A stretch of 64,000 nucleotides of DNA. Source: CAXBNB01 sp965267535 (lineage in GTDB: Bacteria > Bacteroidota > Bacteroidia > Cytophagales > Cyclobacteriaceae). Below, piece by piece: positions 7,246-15,272 of the stretch (position 1 is its first letter; each line of letters begins with the position of its first letter). The DNA is taken from NCBI GenBank assembly GCA_965267535.1, contig OZ254082.1, forward strand, positions 1,984,001 to 2,048,000. Direction: 5' to 3'. The notes under the pieces are model-generated. The model worked only from the letters and a program-made list of their open reading frames with translations. It was not told the DNA's origin and searched no databases. A program made the translations under genes and the position numbers.

Positions 7246-10128
7246 ATGAAAAATACAACCAAACGAGGAATTCTGTTTATTGTCGTCCTGTTTTTGGCGA
7301 GTGTAGCTTCGCAAGTGAAGGCAACTCATATCAGAGCCGGAGAGATTATCGCTACACGTATATCTACCAGTAGTCTTACCTACCGCTTTTCTATTATTGG
7401 CTATACCGATACGGGATCCAATGTGGTCTTTGGAGGAGGTGAAATCGATTTTGGAGATGGTACTGTTATTAATATAGAGGAGGGGGCAGAGTTTTTTCAG
7501 CGTCAGGTAATTGTTGATTCCGAAAAACAGATTGCCTATAATGTATTCGAAATAGAACATACCTTTCAGGCACCCGGTGTTTATGTGGTTCGTTTTAATG
7601 AAAAAAACAGGAATGCCGGAGTGAAAAATATGGACAATTCTGTCGACACCCCGTTTTATGTTGAGACCAGCTTGCGTATCGATCCTTTTTTTGGTGCCAA
7701 CAATACACCTGTGTTTTTGGTGCCGCCAATAGATGAAGGAGCTGTAGGCGTTCGCTTTATTCACAACGCCGGAGCATTTGATATCGACGGAGACAGCTTG
7801 TCTTATAAGCTGGTCATTCCGAAGCAGTTTAAAGATCAGGTAGTGGATGGTTATGTAGAACCAAATGACCCTAAGTTTTATGGTAATAATTTTTCCAAAG
7901 GCAATGAACAGCAGACAGGCCCTCCGACATTTACCATAGACCCATTGAATGGTGATCTGGTATGGGATGCGCCCGGACTGCTTGGAGAATACAATGTGGC
8001 TTTTATTGTAGAAGAGTGGCGTCAGGTGCTCGGGAAATGGTACAGGCTAGGGTATGTGACGCGCGATATGCAAATCATAGTAGAAGACACAGATAACAAT
8101 CCGCCGGAAGTGCTGCTGCCCGATGAGCTTTGTGTAGAAGCGGGTACACTAATAGAGGAAACAATAACCGGTATAGACCCAGATGGCCACCGGGTAAAAC
8201 TTCAGGGGTTTGGAGGGCCTTTTGAACTGGTGGAAAATCCGGCTACTCTCACACCGGACAATACCTATGACAATCAACCTCACAATGCCGAGTTTAAGTG
8301 GCAAACCGATTGCAAGCATGTGCGCAAAAGACCCTATGAGTTGCAGTTTAAGGCGACAGATGATCCCGAGCAGGGCATACGGTTGGTAGATTTCAAAACC
8401 CTTGCTGTAACGGTATATGCTCCCGCTCCTACGGGCGTGCAGGCCACTGTGCAGACAGGTCGGTCAATCCGTGTAGATTGGGACGAATACAATTGTGGAC
8501 TGGCTGATAAAATGCAGATATGGAGAAGGGTAGATAGTTATAATTTTGTGCCCGACGAATGTAACCTGGGGATACCTGAAAACTCGGGGTATGAGCTGGT
8601 AGCAACAGTCGATAGTATTCGCTACACGAAAGACAATCAGGTTTTTTACCGCACCTCATTTTTAGATGATAACGATGGACAGGGGCTAGCTCCGGGAGCT
8701 AACTATTGTTATCGTATAGTAGCTACTTTTCCACAGCCATCTGGTGGGGAGAGTGTAGTGTCTCAGGAAGTGTGTAATATTATTTTGGCTGACGCTCCGG
8801 TTACTACCCATGTAGATGTATTGAAAACGGATAGAAATGACGGTGAAATTTTAGTTAAATGGCGTGAACCTTTTGAAATTGATCCGGTGCAATTTCCACC
8901 ACCATATACCTACGAGGTATTTCGGTCTGAGGGCTTTAGTGGCAATACCAACGAAGTGAGCCTGGGTAAAACTACCGATACTCAGATAATAGATAAAGGT
9001 ATAAATACCACTGACTTGGTGTACAATTATCGAATCGATTTGTTTATCAATGGAGGCAATACCTATGTAGATTCTTCTACACCTGCTTCTTCGGTTCGAT
9101 TGGATTTGGAGCCTCGCTTAAATTCCATAAATCTGACCTGGGATGCTGAGGTGCCCTGGTCAAACAATGTGCAGGATTACCCTTATCATTATATATATCG
9201 TGATCGGGTAGATCCCGACAATCCGGATATACTGGTGCTCATAGACTCGGCTAAAGTTACAGAAGATGGATTGCAGTATCTGGATGAAGGAGAGTTCAAT
9301 GATCAGCCACTCAACGACATGCATAACTATTGCTACTACGTGGAAACAAAGGGTAGTTATGGTAACCCTCAGATAGATGCGCCACTGTTGAATAAGTCGC
9401 AGGTGGTATGTGCCGAACCCAATGATATGGATCCGCCTTGTGCTCCCTTGTCTTTTAAAATAAACGAAGGAAAATCCTGTGAAGAGTTAATAGCCGATAA
9501 AGGGTGCTTTTTTAGTGACTTCACCAATGAGCTTACATGGGAAATTGACCTGGATGCATCTTGTGAAGACGATATAGCCAGCTTTAACGTGTACTACGCC
9601 CAGCAAGAGGATGGTCCGTACGACCTCATAGCTGAAAACATAACGGGAACACAATATGATCATGAAGGATTGGCCTCTTTCAAAGGTTTCTATTACATAA
9701 AGTCTGTAGATAGGTCAAATAATCAGAGTCAGCCATCCGATACCATCAGTTTTGATAATTGCCCCAATTTTATCCTACCCAATGTATTTACCCCCAATGG
9801 AGATAAGAAGAATGACGTCTTTTCTCCCTTTATAGATAGTTCAAATGGGGTGAGTATTCCGGGGTTTGACCCTGCCCAATGTCCGCGGTTTGTAAAGTCA
9901 GTTTCTTTCAAAGTATTCGATCGAAGCGGAGGGGTTATATTTGACTATGACTCTGATGAAGAAGGTAGCAACGATAGTGGTGTACTGATCAACTGGGATG
10001 GCAAAACCAATTCCGGAATAGAGCTTCCCTCGGGTGTATATTATTATGTAGCTGAGGTAAGGTTCGATGTGTTGGATCCGGCAAAAGCTTCTAAAGTATA
10101 CAACGGATGGGTACAATTGCTTCGGTAG
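7246..10128 (+). CDS. Large secreted protein with type B gliding-motility C-terminal sorting domain
   Basis: The 960-residue protein starts with a signal peptide (NTTKRGILF...ASQVKA, residues 1-26), giving mature THIRAGEI. The N-terminal 280 residues look like the PKD/Ig-like regions common in such proteins (DFGDGT, VVRFNEKNRNAG). The middle contains fibronectin-III-like repeats recognisable by their endings (YEL..TVDS, NYCYRIVAT, YNYRIDL, NYCYYVET). The last 90 residues begin with ILPNVFTPNGDKKNDVF and end in GVYYYVAEV...GWVQLL, the gliding-motility-associated C-terminal (CHU_C) domain. That domain sends proteins through the type IX secretion system to the cell surface. A structural or adhesive surface role is likely; the ligand is unknown. 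The stop overlaps the next gene by 22 bases. Confidence 0.9.
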   Translation: MKNTTKRGILFIVVLFLASVASQVKATHIRAGEIIATRISTSSLTYRFSIIGYTDTGSNVVFGGGEIDFGDGTVINIEEGAEFFQRQVIVDSEKQIAYNVFEIEHTFQAPGVYVVRFNEKNRNAGVKNMDNSVDTPFYVETSLRIDPFFGANNTPVFLVPPIDEGAVGVRFIHNAGAFDIDGDSLSYKLVIPKQFKDQVVDGYVEPNDPKFYGNNFSKGNEQQTGPPTFTIDPLNGDLVWDAPGLLGEYNVAFIVEEWRQVLGKWYRLGYVTRDMQIIVEDTDNNPPEVLLPDELCVEAGTLIEETITGIDPDGHRVKLQGFGGPFELVENPATLTPDNTYDNQPHNAEFKWQTDCKHVRKRPYELQFKATDDPEQGIRLVDFKTLAVTVYAPAPTGVQATVQTGRSIRVDWDEYNCGLADKMQIWRRVDSYNFVPDECNLGIPENSGYELVATVDSIRYTKDNQVFYRTSFLDDNDGQGLAPGANYCYRIVATFPQPSGGESVVSQEVCNIILADAPVTTHVDVLKTDRNDGEILVKWREPFEIDPVQFPPPYTYEVFRSEGFSGNTNEVSLGKTTDTQIIDKGINTTDLVYNYRIDLFINGGNTYVDSSTPASSVRLDLEPRLNSINLTWDAEVPWSNNVQDYPYHYIYRDRVDPDNPDILVLIDSAKVTEDGLQYLDEGEFNDQPLNDMHNYCYYVETKGSYGNPQIDAPLLNKSQVVCAEPNDMDPPCAPLSFKINEGKSCEELIADKGCFFSDFTNELTWEIDLDASCEDDIASFNVYYAQQEDGPYDLIAENITGTQYDHEGLASFKGFYYIKSVDRSNNQSQPSDTISFDNCPNFILPNVFTPNGDKKNDVFSPFIDSSNGVSIPGFDPAQCPRFVKSVSFKVFDRSGGVIFDYDSDEEGSNDSGVLINWDGKTNSGIELPSGVYYYVAEVRFDVLDPAKASKVYNGWVQLLR

Positions 10129-10526
10129 AAAACGACCTGCTGTTATTTGATGGCGTGTGCAACTTTTGCAATAGCTCGGTCAATTTTATCATTCGGCACG
10201 AGCAAACCGCTAGCCTTAAGTTTGCTTCGCTGCAATCTGATGTAGGGCAGCAGGTGCTGGGCGATCTGGGGTATTCCTCGACAGATTTTGATAGCCTGGT
10301 GTTGGTAAAAGGGGGGAAGGCATGGAAGAAAAGCCGGGCGGTATTTGAGCTGTGTAAAAACCTGCGTGCACCCTGGCGCTATGTAAGAGTGTTTCGTTTT
10401 TTACCTGCTTCCCTTACCGATTTTTTTTACGATCTCATTGCCCGAAACAGATACCGCCTCTTTGGAAAGTCTGAAGCTTGCTCGATACCCTCTCCGGAAT
10501 TGCGCGCACGCTTTGTAGGGAGTTGA
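10107..10526 (+). CDS. DCC family thiol-disulfide oxidoreductase (DUF393)
   Basis: The 139-residue protein has the hallmark LFDGVCNFCN near residue 14, i.e. the D-x-x-C-x-x-C redox motif that names the DCC family. Its fold is thioredoxin-like and a disulfide-exchange role is known only in general terms. RNRYRLFGKS..C near the C-terminus is also typical. The ATG lies inside the 3' end of the previous gene, a 22-base overlap. The two proteins are functionally unlike, so the overlap shows compaction rather than a shared pathway. Confidence 0.88.
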   Translation: MGTIASVENDLLLFDGVCNFCNSSVNFIIRHEQTASLKFASLQSDVGQQVLGDLGYSSTDFDSLVLVKGGKAWKKSRAVFELCKNLRAPWRYVRVFRFLPASLTDFFYDLIARNRYRLFGKSEACSIPSPELRARFVGS

Positions 10527-10829
10527 TATAGAATTAATTGCTTTGAGCAAAAGTGGAGTTGAGAAAGTCTCAACACGGTAACCGGTGCACTGGGCGAGTT
10601 GAAAGGATGTCTTTCCTTCGATTCATTTTCCGATTCCAGTCAGTCGCTGGTGCGAGTGTCCTCCCTCGTGTCCAACAGAAGCAAATGAACCTTGCAAAGG
10701 GTTGTAGCAGCAGAATTTTCTTAAATCTTCCTCTTTGGATTTAAAATAAAGATGCAAGTGTTTTTCAGCAGAGCCTATCTACTATAAGTTTGCATTTTTA
10801 CGACTTTATCAAATAAATAACAAGATACT
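10527..10829. other. Intergenic region before fabD
   Basis: 303 bases without a convincing gene; the 63-codon frame inside has no recognisable content. It contains a small hairpin GTTGAG/CTCAAC near 10559 and one copy of the dispersed motif GCAAGTGTTTTTCAGCAGAG at 10754-10773. A TAAGTTTG -7 element at 10785-10792 is the probable fabD promoter, but only a run of T lies at the -33 position. Confidence 0.5.
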
Positions 10830-11702
10830 ATGCAGGCATACGTATTTCCCGGACAGGGAGCACAGTTTACCGGAATGGGTAAAGATTTGTACGATAACAA
10901 CCCAAAAGCAAAAGAGCTGTTTCAACAGGCAAACGACATTCTGGGCTTTGATTTGTCTAAAGTAATGTTTGAAGGTTCGGCAGAAGAACTCAAGCAAACT
11001 AATGTGACCCAACCCGCCGTGTTTCTTCATTCAGTAGTTGCTGCTTTGGTAGCCGAAAATTTCAAGCCCGATATGGTGGCTGGACACTCTCTGGGCGAGT
11101 TGTCTGCGTTGGTTAGCAATCAGACCCTCACTTTTGAGGACGGCTTAAAGCTGGTAGCCAAAAGGGCAGCAGCAATGCAAAAGGCATGTGAACTCAACCC
11201 CTCTACTATGGCCGCTATTCTGGGGCTGGAAGACAAAGTAGTGGAAGATATATGCGAGAGTATAGATGAGGTGGTAGTAGCTGCAAACTATAACTGTCCT
11301 GGTCAATTAGTGATTTCCGGATCAAACAAAGGGATAGAGATAGCTTGTGAGAAAATGAAAGAAGCAGGAGCTAAACGCGCTTTGCCACTTCCCGTTGGTG
11401 GAGCATTTCACTCTCCATTGATGGAGCCGGCACGTCAGGAATTAGCCGAGGCAATTGAAAACACAACTTTTAGCACACCTATATGCCCTGTGTATCAAAA
11501 TGTAGATGCTAAAGCTCATACCGATGTAGCAGAGATTAAAGCGAACCTTATCGCTCAGCTTACTGCACCGGTAAAATGGACGCAATCTGTACAGCAAATG
11601 GTGGCCGATGGTGCTGTGGATTTTATCGAATGTGGTCCTGGTAAAGTACTGCAGGGATTGGTTAAGAAAATCCATAAAGAGGCGAATGTGATGGCTGTAT
11701 AA
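10830..11702 (+). CDS. fabD: Malonyl-CoA:ACP transacylase
   Basis: FabD loads malonyl groups onto acyl carrier protein for type II fatty acid synthesis. The 290-residue protein shows FPGQGAQ at 6-12, the nucleophile motif GHSLGE with Ser87, the histidine motif GGAFHSPLM, and FIECGPGKVLQGL near the C-terminus. Length and motifs are those of the standard enzyme. It is followed after 41 bases by a lipid A deacylase-like gene on the same strand, so the block may be co-transcribed. Confidence 0.97.
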   Translation: MQAYVFPGQGAQFTGMGKDLYDNNPKAKELFQQANDILGFDLSKVMFEGSAEELKQTNVTQPAVFLHSVVAALVAENFKPDMVAGHSLGELSALVSNQTLTFEDGLKLVAKRAAAMQKACELNPSTMAAILGLEDKVVEDICESIDEVVVAANYNCPGQLVISGSNKGIEIACEKMKEAGAKRALPLPVGGAFHSPLMEPARQELAEAIENTTFSTPICPVYQNVDAKAHTDVAEIKANLIAQLTAPVKWTQSVQQMVADGAVDFIECGPGKVLQGLVKKIHKEANVMAV

Positions 11703-11743
11703 AGTTTAAACAATACGAATAAGATCGTTTCGTTTGAGCTGAT

Positions 11744-12856
11744 ATGGTTTTTTTTCGATTTATAATATCGTGTGTAGTAGTGTTGCTTTGGTTTGCGGGT
11801 GCTCTTTTTGCACAGCAAAAAGAGCAACACTATTCGCATCAAATTACGCTTGACTATTTCAAGGGATTTATATTTAAACATTCTTCAGAAGTAGCGCACC
11901 TTGTTGCTTCGCACCCTACCGGGCTCATCCTTTCACTCGACAAACATACCTATGGCCACCAGCGCTGGGAATACGAGTATCGCTATCCGGATGTGGGGTA
12001 CACACTGCTGTACATGGATTATAACAATCCGGTACTGGGGAAGACTGTGGCCCCTATGGTGCACTTCAATTACTACCTGAATCGTAATCGGGATACACAT
12101 CACAATTTCAAGTTTAAGGTAGCATTTGGTGGGGCATGGCATTCCAATCCCTACGACCGTGAGACCAACAATAAAAATAATTTTCTTGGTTCAGCATTTT
12201 CGTTTGGTATGCAGCTTCAGCTGTCGTACGATCATGATCTGAGTTCGCGGGTGGCCGCAAAAGGAGGGATTGCGCTTACACACTTTTCCAATGCCTCACT
12301 ATCCAAACCAAACAAAGGGGTAAATGTAGTTTCGGCAAACCTGGGGCTCGTTTATCGCCTGGATGAAAAACTACAAACGAGAGTAACCTACCAGAGAGAA
12401 GACTATTCGGCACAGCCACTTAAGTATAATATTGCTTTTTATACGGGAATACATGAGTCTTTGAAGGAGGGCAATGGTGTGTTTCCTTTTTTTGTGCTCA
12501 ATACCTACGTAGACAAGAGGATATCCAGAAAAAGTGCATTCAATATAGGGTTGGATTATTTTGTATCTTATTCACTGAGAGAGGAAGCTAAGTACGATCG
12601 GGATTTGAGGGGTAAAGAAAAACCGGATTTCAAGCGGGCAGGGTTGGCAGTAGGTTATGAGTTGTTTTGGCATGACTTGTCGTTCATTGTTCAGTATGGA
12701 CATTACATCTACAGGCCATACAAGCGTTTTCGCTCCAAGTATCAGCGCCTGGGTTTGAAGTATTATTTGCAGTCAAATCTATTTGTGTCATTTATATTGA
12801 AAACGCACCTTCAAAAAGCAGAATCAGGAGAATTTGGAATCGGTTGGCGGCTGTAA
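11744..12856 (+). CDS. Acyloxyacyl hydrolase / lipid A 3-O-deacylase-like outer-membrane protein
   Basis: The 370-residue protein has a signal peptide (VVVLLWFAGALFA, cleavage near residue 23). Amphipathic strands of a small beta-barrel follow. LTHFSNAS (His180, Ser182, Asn183) matches the H-x-S-N catalytic signature of the PagL family (PF09411). PagL enzymes remove an acyl chain from lipid A in the outer membrane. The Bacteroidota members are larger than Pseudomonas PagL. Aligned third-residue catalysis (Glu) cannot be assigned safely by eye. It precedes a DUF2807 lipoprotein by 3 bases, suggesting one transcript. Confidence 0.8.
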   Translation: MVFFRFIISCVVVLLWFAGALFAQQKEQHYSHQITLDYFKGFIFKHSSEVAHLVASHPTGLILSLDKHTYGHQRWEYEYRYPDVGYTLLYMDYNNPVLGKTVAPMVHFNYYLNRNRDTHHNFKFKVAFGGAWHSNPYDRETNNKNNFLGSAFSFGMQLQLSYDHDLSSRVAAKGGIALTHFSNASLSKPNKGVNVVSANLGLVYRLDEKLQTRVTYQREDYSAQPLKYNIAFYTGIHESLKEGNGVFPFFVLNTYVDKRISRKSAFNIGLDYFVSYSLREEAKYDRDLRGKEKPDFKRAGLAVGYELFWHDLSFIVQYGHYIYRPYKRFRSKYQRLGLKYYLQSNLFVSFILKTHLQKAESGEFGIGWRL

Positions 12857-12859
12857 AAG

Positions 12860-13591
12860 ATGAAAAAAATAGTATACATACTGTGGTTGGGAGTACTTCT
12901 GTCGTGCAACGATCAGGATGCTCCCGGGTGTTTGAAAAAAACCGGAGCGATAAAAACGTATGAGTTTAGTGCTTTGGAAGCATTTGAGGTGATTCACGTT
13001 CAGTCGCCTATGGATATGGAACTGGTGCAGTCCAACGAATATAAAGTAGTGCTGACAACCGGGGAAAATCTGATTAACAAAATTCAAGTAGAAGAAAAAG
13101 AGGGAGTGCTCAGTGTGAGAAATGACAATAGCTGCAACTGGGCCAGAGCGTATGGAAATATCAGCTTGAAAGTTTATATGCCGGAGTTGAAGCGATTGGT
13201 ATTTGAAAGCGGGGGGAAGATAACCGCATCAGATACGTTGACTTTTGATGAACTTGAACTCGATACCGGTGAAAGCAGTGGCGATTTTGAATTTGCTTTG
13301 CAAGCAGATAAACTGACAATTCATTCCAAGAGGATATCAAATTTTTACATTTCCGGAGCTGTGGATAGTTTGAAGCTGGATTTTACATCTGGTGATGGGC
13401 GGTTTTATGGTCAAAACCTCAAAGCCAATCATGTGCACTTTTACCACAACGGCACCAATGATCTTATGGTTTACCCGATACAGTCACTAAGTGGAGTGAT
13501 CGATAGGTACGGAAATGTACTATACTATAATGAGCCTGTGCTAGCTCCTGATGTGCAAACTCTGAGTAAGGGGAGGCTGATTAGGAAATAA
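12860..13591 (+). CDS. DUF2807 (head GIN domain) lipoprotein
   Basis: The 243-residue protein has a lipoprotein signal peptide with lipobox LLSC (Cys16). The rest is a right-handed beta-helix-like repeat of the DUF2807/GIN domain, recognised from FSALEAFEVIHVQSPMDMEL near residue 35, a LVFESGGKITA segment and SGDGRF. The family is common in Bacteroidota and its function is undetermined; an anti-sigma-like or adhesin role has been suggested from domain context. The start lies 3 bases after the PagL-like gene. The reading frame ends at a nested hairpin at 13593-13664. Confidence 0.85.
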   Translation: MKKIVYILWLGVLLSCNDQDAPGCLKKTGAIKTYEFSALEAFEVIHVQSPMDMELVQSNEYKVVLTTGENLINKIQVEEKEGVLSVRNDNSCNWARAYGNISLKVYMPELKRLVFESGGKITASDTLTFDELELDTGESSGDFEFALQADKLTIHSKRISNFYISGAVDSLKLDFTSGDGRFYGQNLKANHVHFYHNGTNDLMVYPIQSLSGVIDRYGNVLYYNEPVLAPDVQTLSKGRLIRK

Positions 13592-13592
13592 A

Positions 13593-13664
13593 AAATCTAC
13601 CTCAATGAGCGAGAAAACACCTTTTGGTGAAAACAGTGGCTCATTGAGGCGGAAGAATAGATTT
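13593..13664. terminator. Nested hairpin between convergent genes
   Basis: AAATCTA (13593-13599) pairs with TAGATTT (13658-13664). CCTCAATGAGC (13600-13610) pairs exactly with GCTCATTGAGG (13639-13649). CACC/GGTG forms a small inner stem. The element begins two bases after the DUF2807 stop and faces the 3' end of ald, so it may serve both directions. There is no T-tract. Confidence 0.6.
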
Positions 13665-13812
13665 AGGCTCTGCTGAGGCTAACGTCCAAAGGATCACTTT
13701 TGATTCTTTGTTGCATTATGCTTAAAAAGCTTGCGTCAAATAAGAAATACCAACTCTATAAATGGCTCTTCTTTCTTATAGGTGCAAAATAAATGTGTTT
13801 CTCAGCAGTGCC
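13664..13812. repeat. Inverted copies of a dispersed intergenic motif
   Basis: GGCTCTGCTGAG (13666-13677) and CTCAGCAGTGCC (13801-13812) are reverse complements with one mismatch, 123 bases apart. They end just before the ald stop codon. Related copies occur at 10754-10777, 33970-33989 and 46961-46980. Confidence 0.45.
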
Positions 13813-13815
13813 AAT

Positions 13816-14946
13816 TTATACTGTTTGGACTCTCGATATTACATCTTCTACAGGGGTGTAAGGAAGTCCAAAAGCGTCGGATACCCCTTTGTATACTACG
13901 TCTCCGTGAACAATGTTGAGCCCTAGTTTTAGTTCCTTGTTGTCTGTACATGCTTGTCTCCATCCCTTGTTGGCCAGCTGTATGGCATAGGGTAAAGTAG
14001 CGTTTGTCAGTGCTAATGTAGATGTGTACGGTACAGCGCCGGGCATATTTGCTACACAGTAGTGTAATATGTCGTCTATCACATACGTAGGGTCTTCGTG
14101 TGTTGTAGGCTTACATGTCTCTATACATCCTCCCTGGTCTACTGCTACGTCTACCAGTACAGTCCCCGGACGCATATCTTTTAGCATGTCGCGAGTTATC
14201 AGGTGAGGAGCCTTGGCACCCGGAATCAATACGGCACCTACAATCAGATCATGCGTGCTTATCAGCTCTCTGATGTTGTATTCGTTAGACATAAAAGTGT
14301 TGACGTTGGCCGGCATTACGTCATCGAGGTACCTCAGTCGCGGTAGACTCAAGTCGAGTATAGTTACGTCAGCGCCCAGTCCGGCTGCCATTTTTGCGGC
14401 ATTGGTACCAACTACACCACCGCCCAGAATCATTACTTTGGCAGGCCTTACACCGGGTACACCGCCCAGAAGAATGCCTCTTCCTCCCGATGGTTTTTCC
14501 AGAAATTTCGCACCTTCCTGAATGGCCATGCGTCCAGCAACTTCAGACATAGGCACCAGCAGGGGGAGTGATCGATCCGGTTTTTCTACTGTTTCATAGG
14601 CCAGACAGACAGCTTTGCTGGCTATCATGGCTTGTGTCAGAGGTTCGTACGATGCAAAGTGGAAGTAGGTAAATACCAATTGATCTTCTTTTATCAAAGC
14701 ATATTCCGGTTCAATGGGTTCTTTTACTTTGATAATCATTTCAGCTATACTGTACACTTCCTCTATAGTGGGCAGGATTGTAGCGCCGGCTTTGATGTAA
14801 TCGTCATCGCTAAAGCCACTGCCATCTCCGGCGGTAGATTGTACATATATCTTGTGGCTGTGTTTCATCATTTCTGTTACACCAGCCGGGGTTAGAGCAA
14901 CGCGGTTTTCGTTGTTTTTTATCTCTTTGGGTACTCCGATAATCAT
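13816..14946 (-). CDS. ald: Alanine dehydrogenase
   Basis: Ald interconverts L-alanine and pyruvate with NAD and ammonia. The 376-residue protein begins MIIGVPKEIKNNENRVALTP, the standard N-terminus. It has KVKEP near residue 75 and the NAD-binding motif MILGGGVVGTNAA at about 172-184. DVAVDQGGC and PGAVPYTSTLALTNATLPY are further conserved segments. The gene diverges from the E1 dehydrogenase gene across an AT-rich region. A TATCTTTG -7 element on the minus strand (14979-14972) lies 26 bases upstream. Ald feeds pyruvate-type intermediates, which would fit with the neighbouring E1, but shared control is inference. Confidence 0.95.
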   Translation of the reverse strand: MIIGVPKEIKNNENRVALTPAGVTEMMKHSHKIYVQSTAGDGSGFSDDDYIKAGATILPTIEEVYSIAEMIIKVKEPIEPEYALIKEDQLVFTYFHFASYEPLTQAMIASKAVCLAYETVEKPDRSLPLLVPMSEVAGRMAIQEGAKFLEKPSGGRGILLGGVPGVRPAKVMILGGGVVGTNAAKMAAGLGADVTILDLSLPRLRYLDDVMPANVNTFMSNEYNIRELISTHDLIVGAVLIPGAKAPHLITRDMLKDMRPGTVLVDVAVDQGGCIETCKPTTHEDPTYVIDDILHYCVANMPGAVPYTSTLALTNATLPYAIQLANKGWRQACTDNKELKLGLNIVHGDVVYKGVSDAFGLPYTPVEDVISRVQTV

Positions 14947-15272
14947 GGTTTGTTTTTGGATAGTGAAGAAACAAAGATAGATAGGAAGCCTAAAAATCAG
15001 CTATTTAGCTATCCTGAGAGCCGAAATTCGATACATTATTTTAACATTATTTATTAACCTTTTTTTTGAATAGGAGGATTTTGTTAAATCGGAATTATAT
15101 TTTGAAATATTGTTAAAAACGGAATGTTGTTGTAAAATATGTATTTTTATAACGATATACAATATAAAAATTGGTTGCAAGGTAATTTGCTTCATTTTGA
15201 AAAATACATTGATTTGGTTAAATTTGGGGCATTATTCACGGCCATAAGGCAAGTACGTTCACCAATCTTGTT
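14947..15272. promoter_or_regulatory. Divergent ald / E1 control region
   Basis: 326 AT-rich bases. A -7 element for ald lies at 14972-14979 (minus strand). For E1 a full promoter is seen: TTG at 15197-15199, 19 bases, then TAAATTTG at 15219-15226. Between them TTGTTAAATCGGAAT (15081-15095) and TTGTTAAAAACGGAAT (15110-15125) form a direct repeat 29 bases apart, a candidate operator pair. No gene is seen. Confidence 0.65.

Noticed and set aside
7147..7764. 205-codon minus-strand frame at the start of the gliding-type gene
   Set aside because: It overlaps the signal peptide and first domain of a clearly coding gene and shows no domain of its own.
10553..10744. 63-codon plus-strand frame between the DCC gene and fabD
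   Set aside because: Basic, low-complexity translation without a start context or homology; the region carries a repeat motif and promoter instead.
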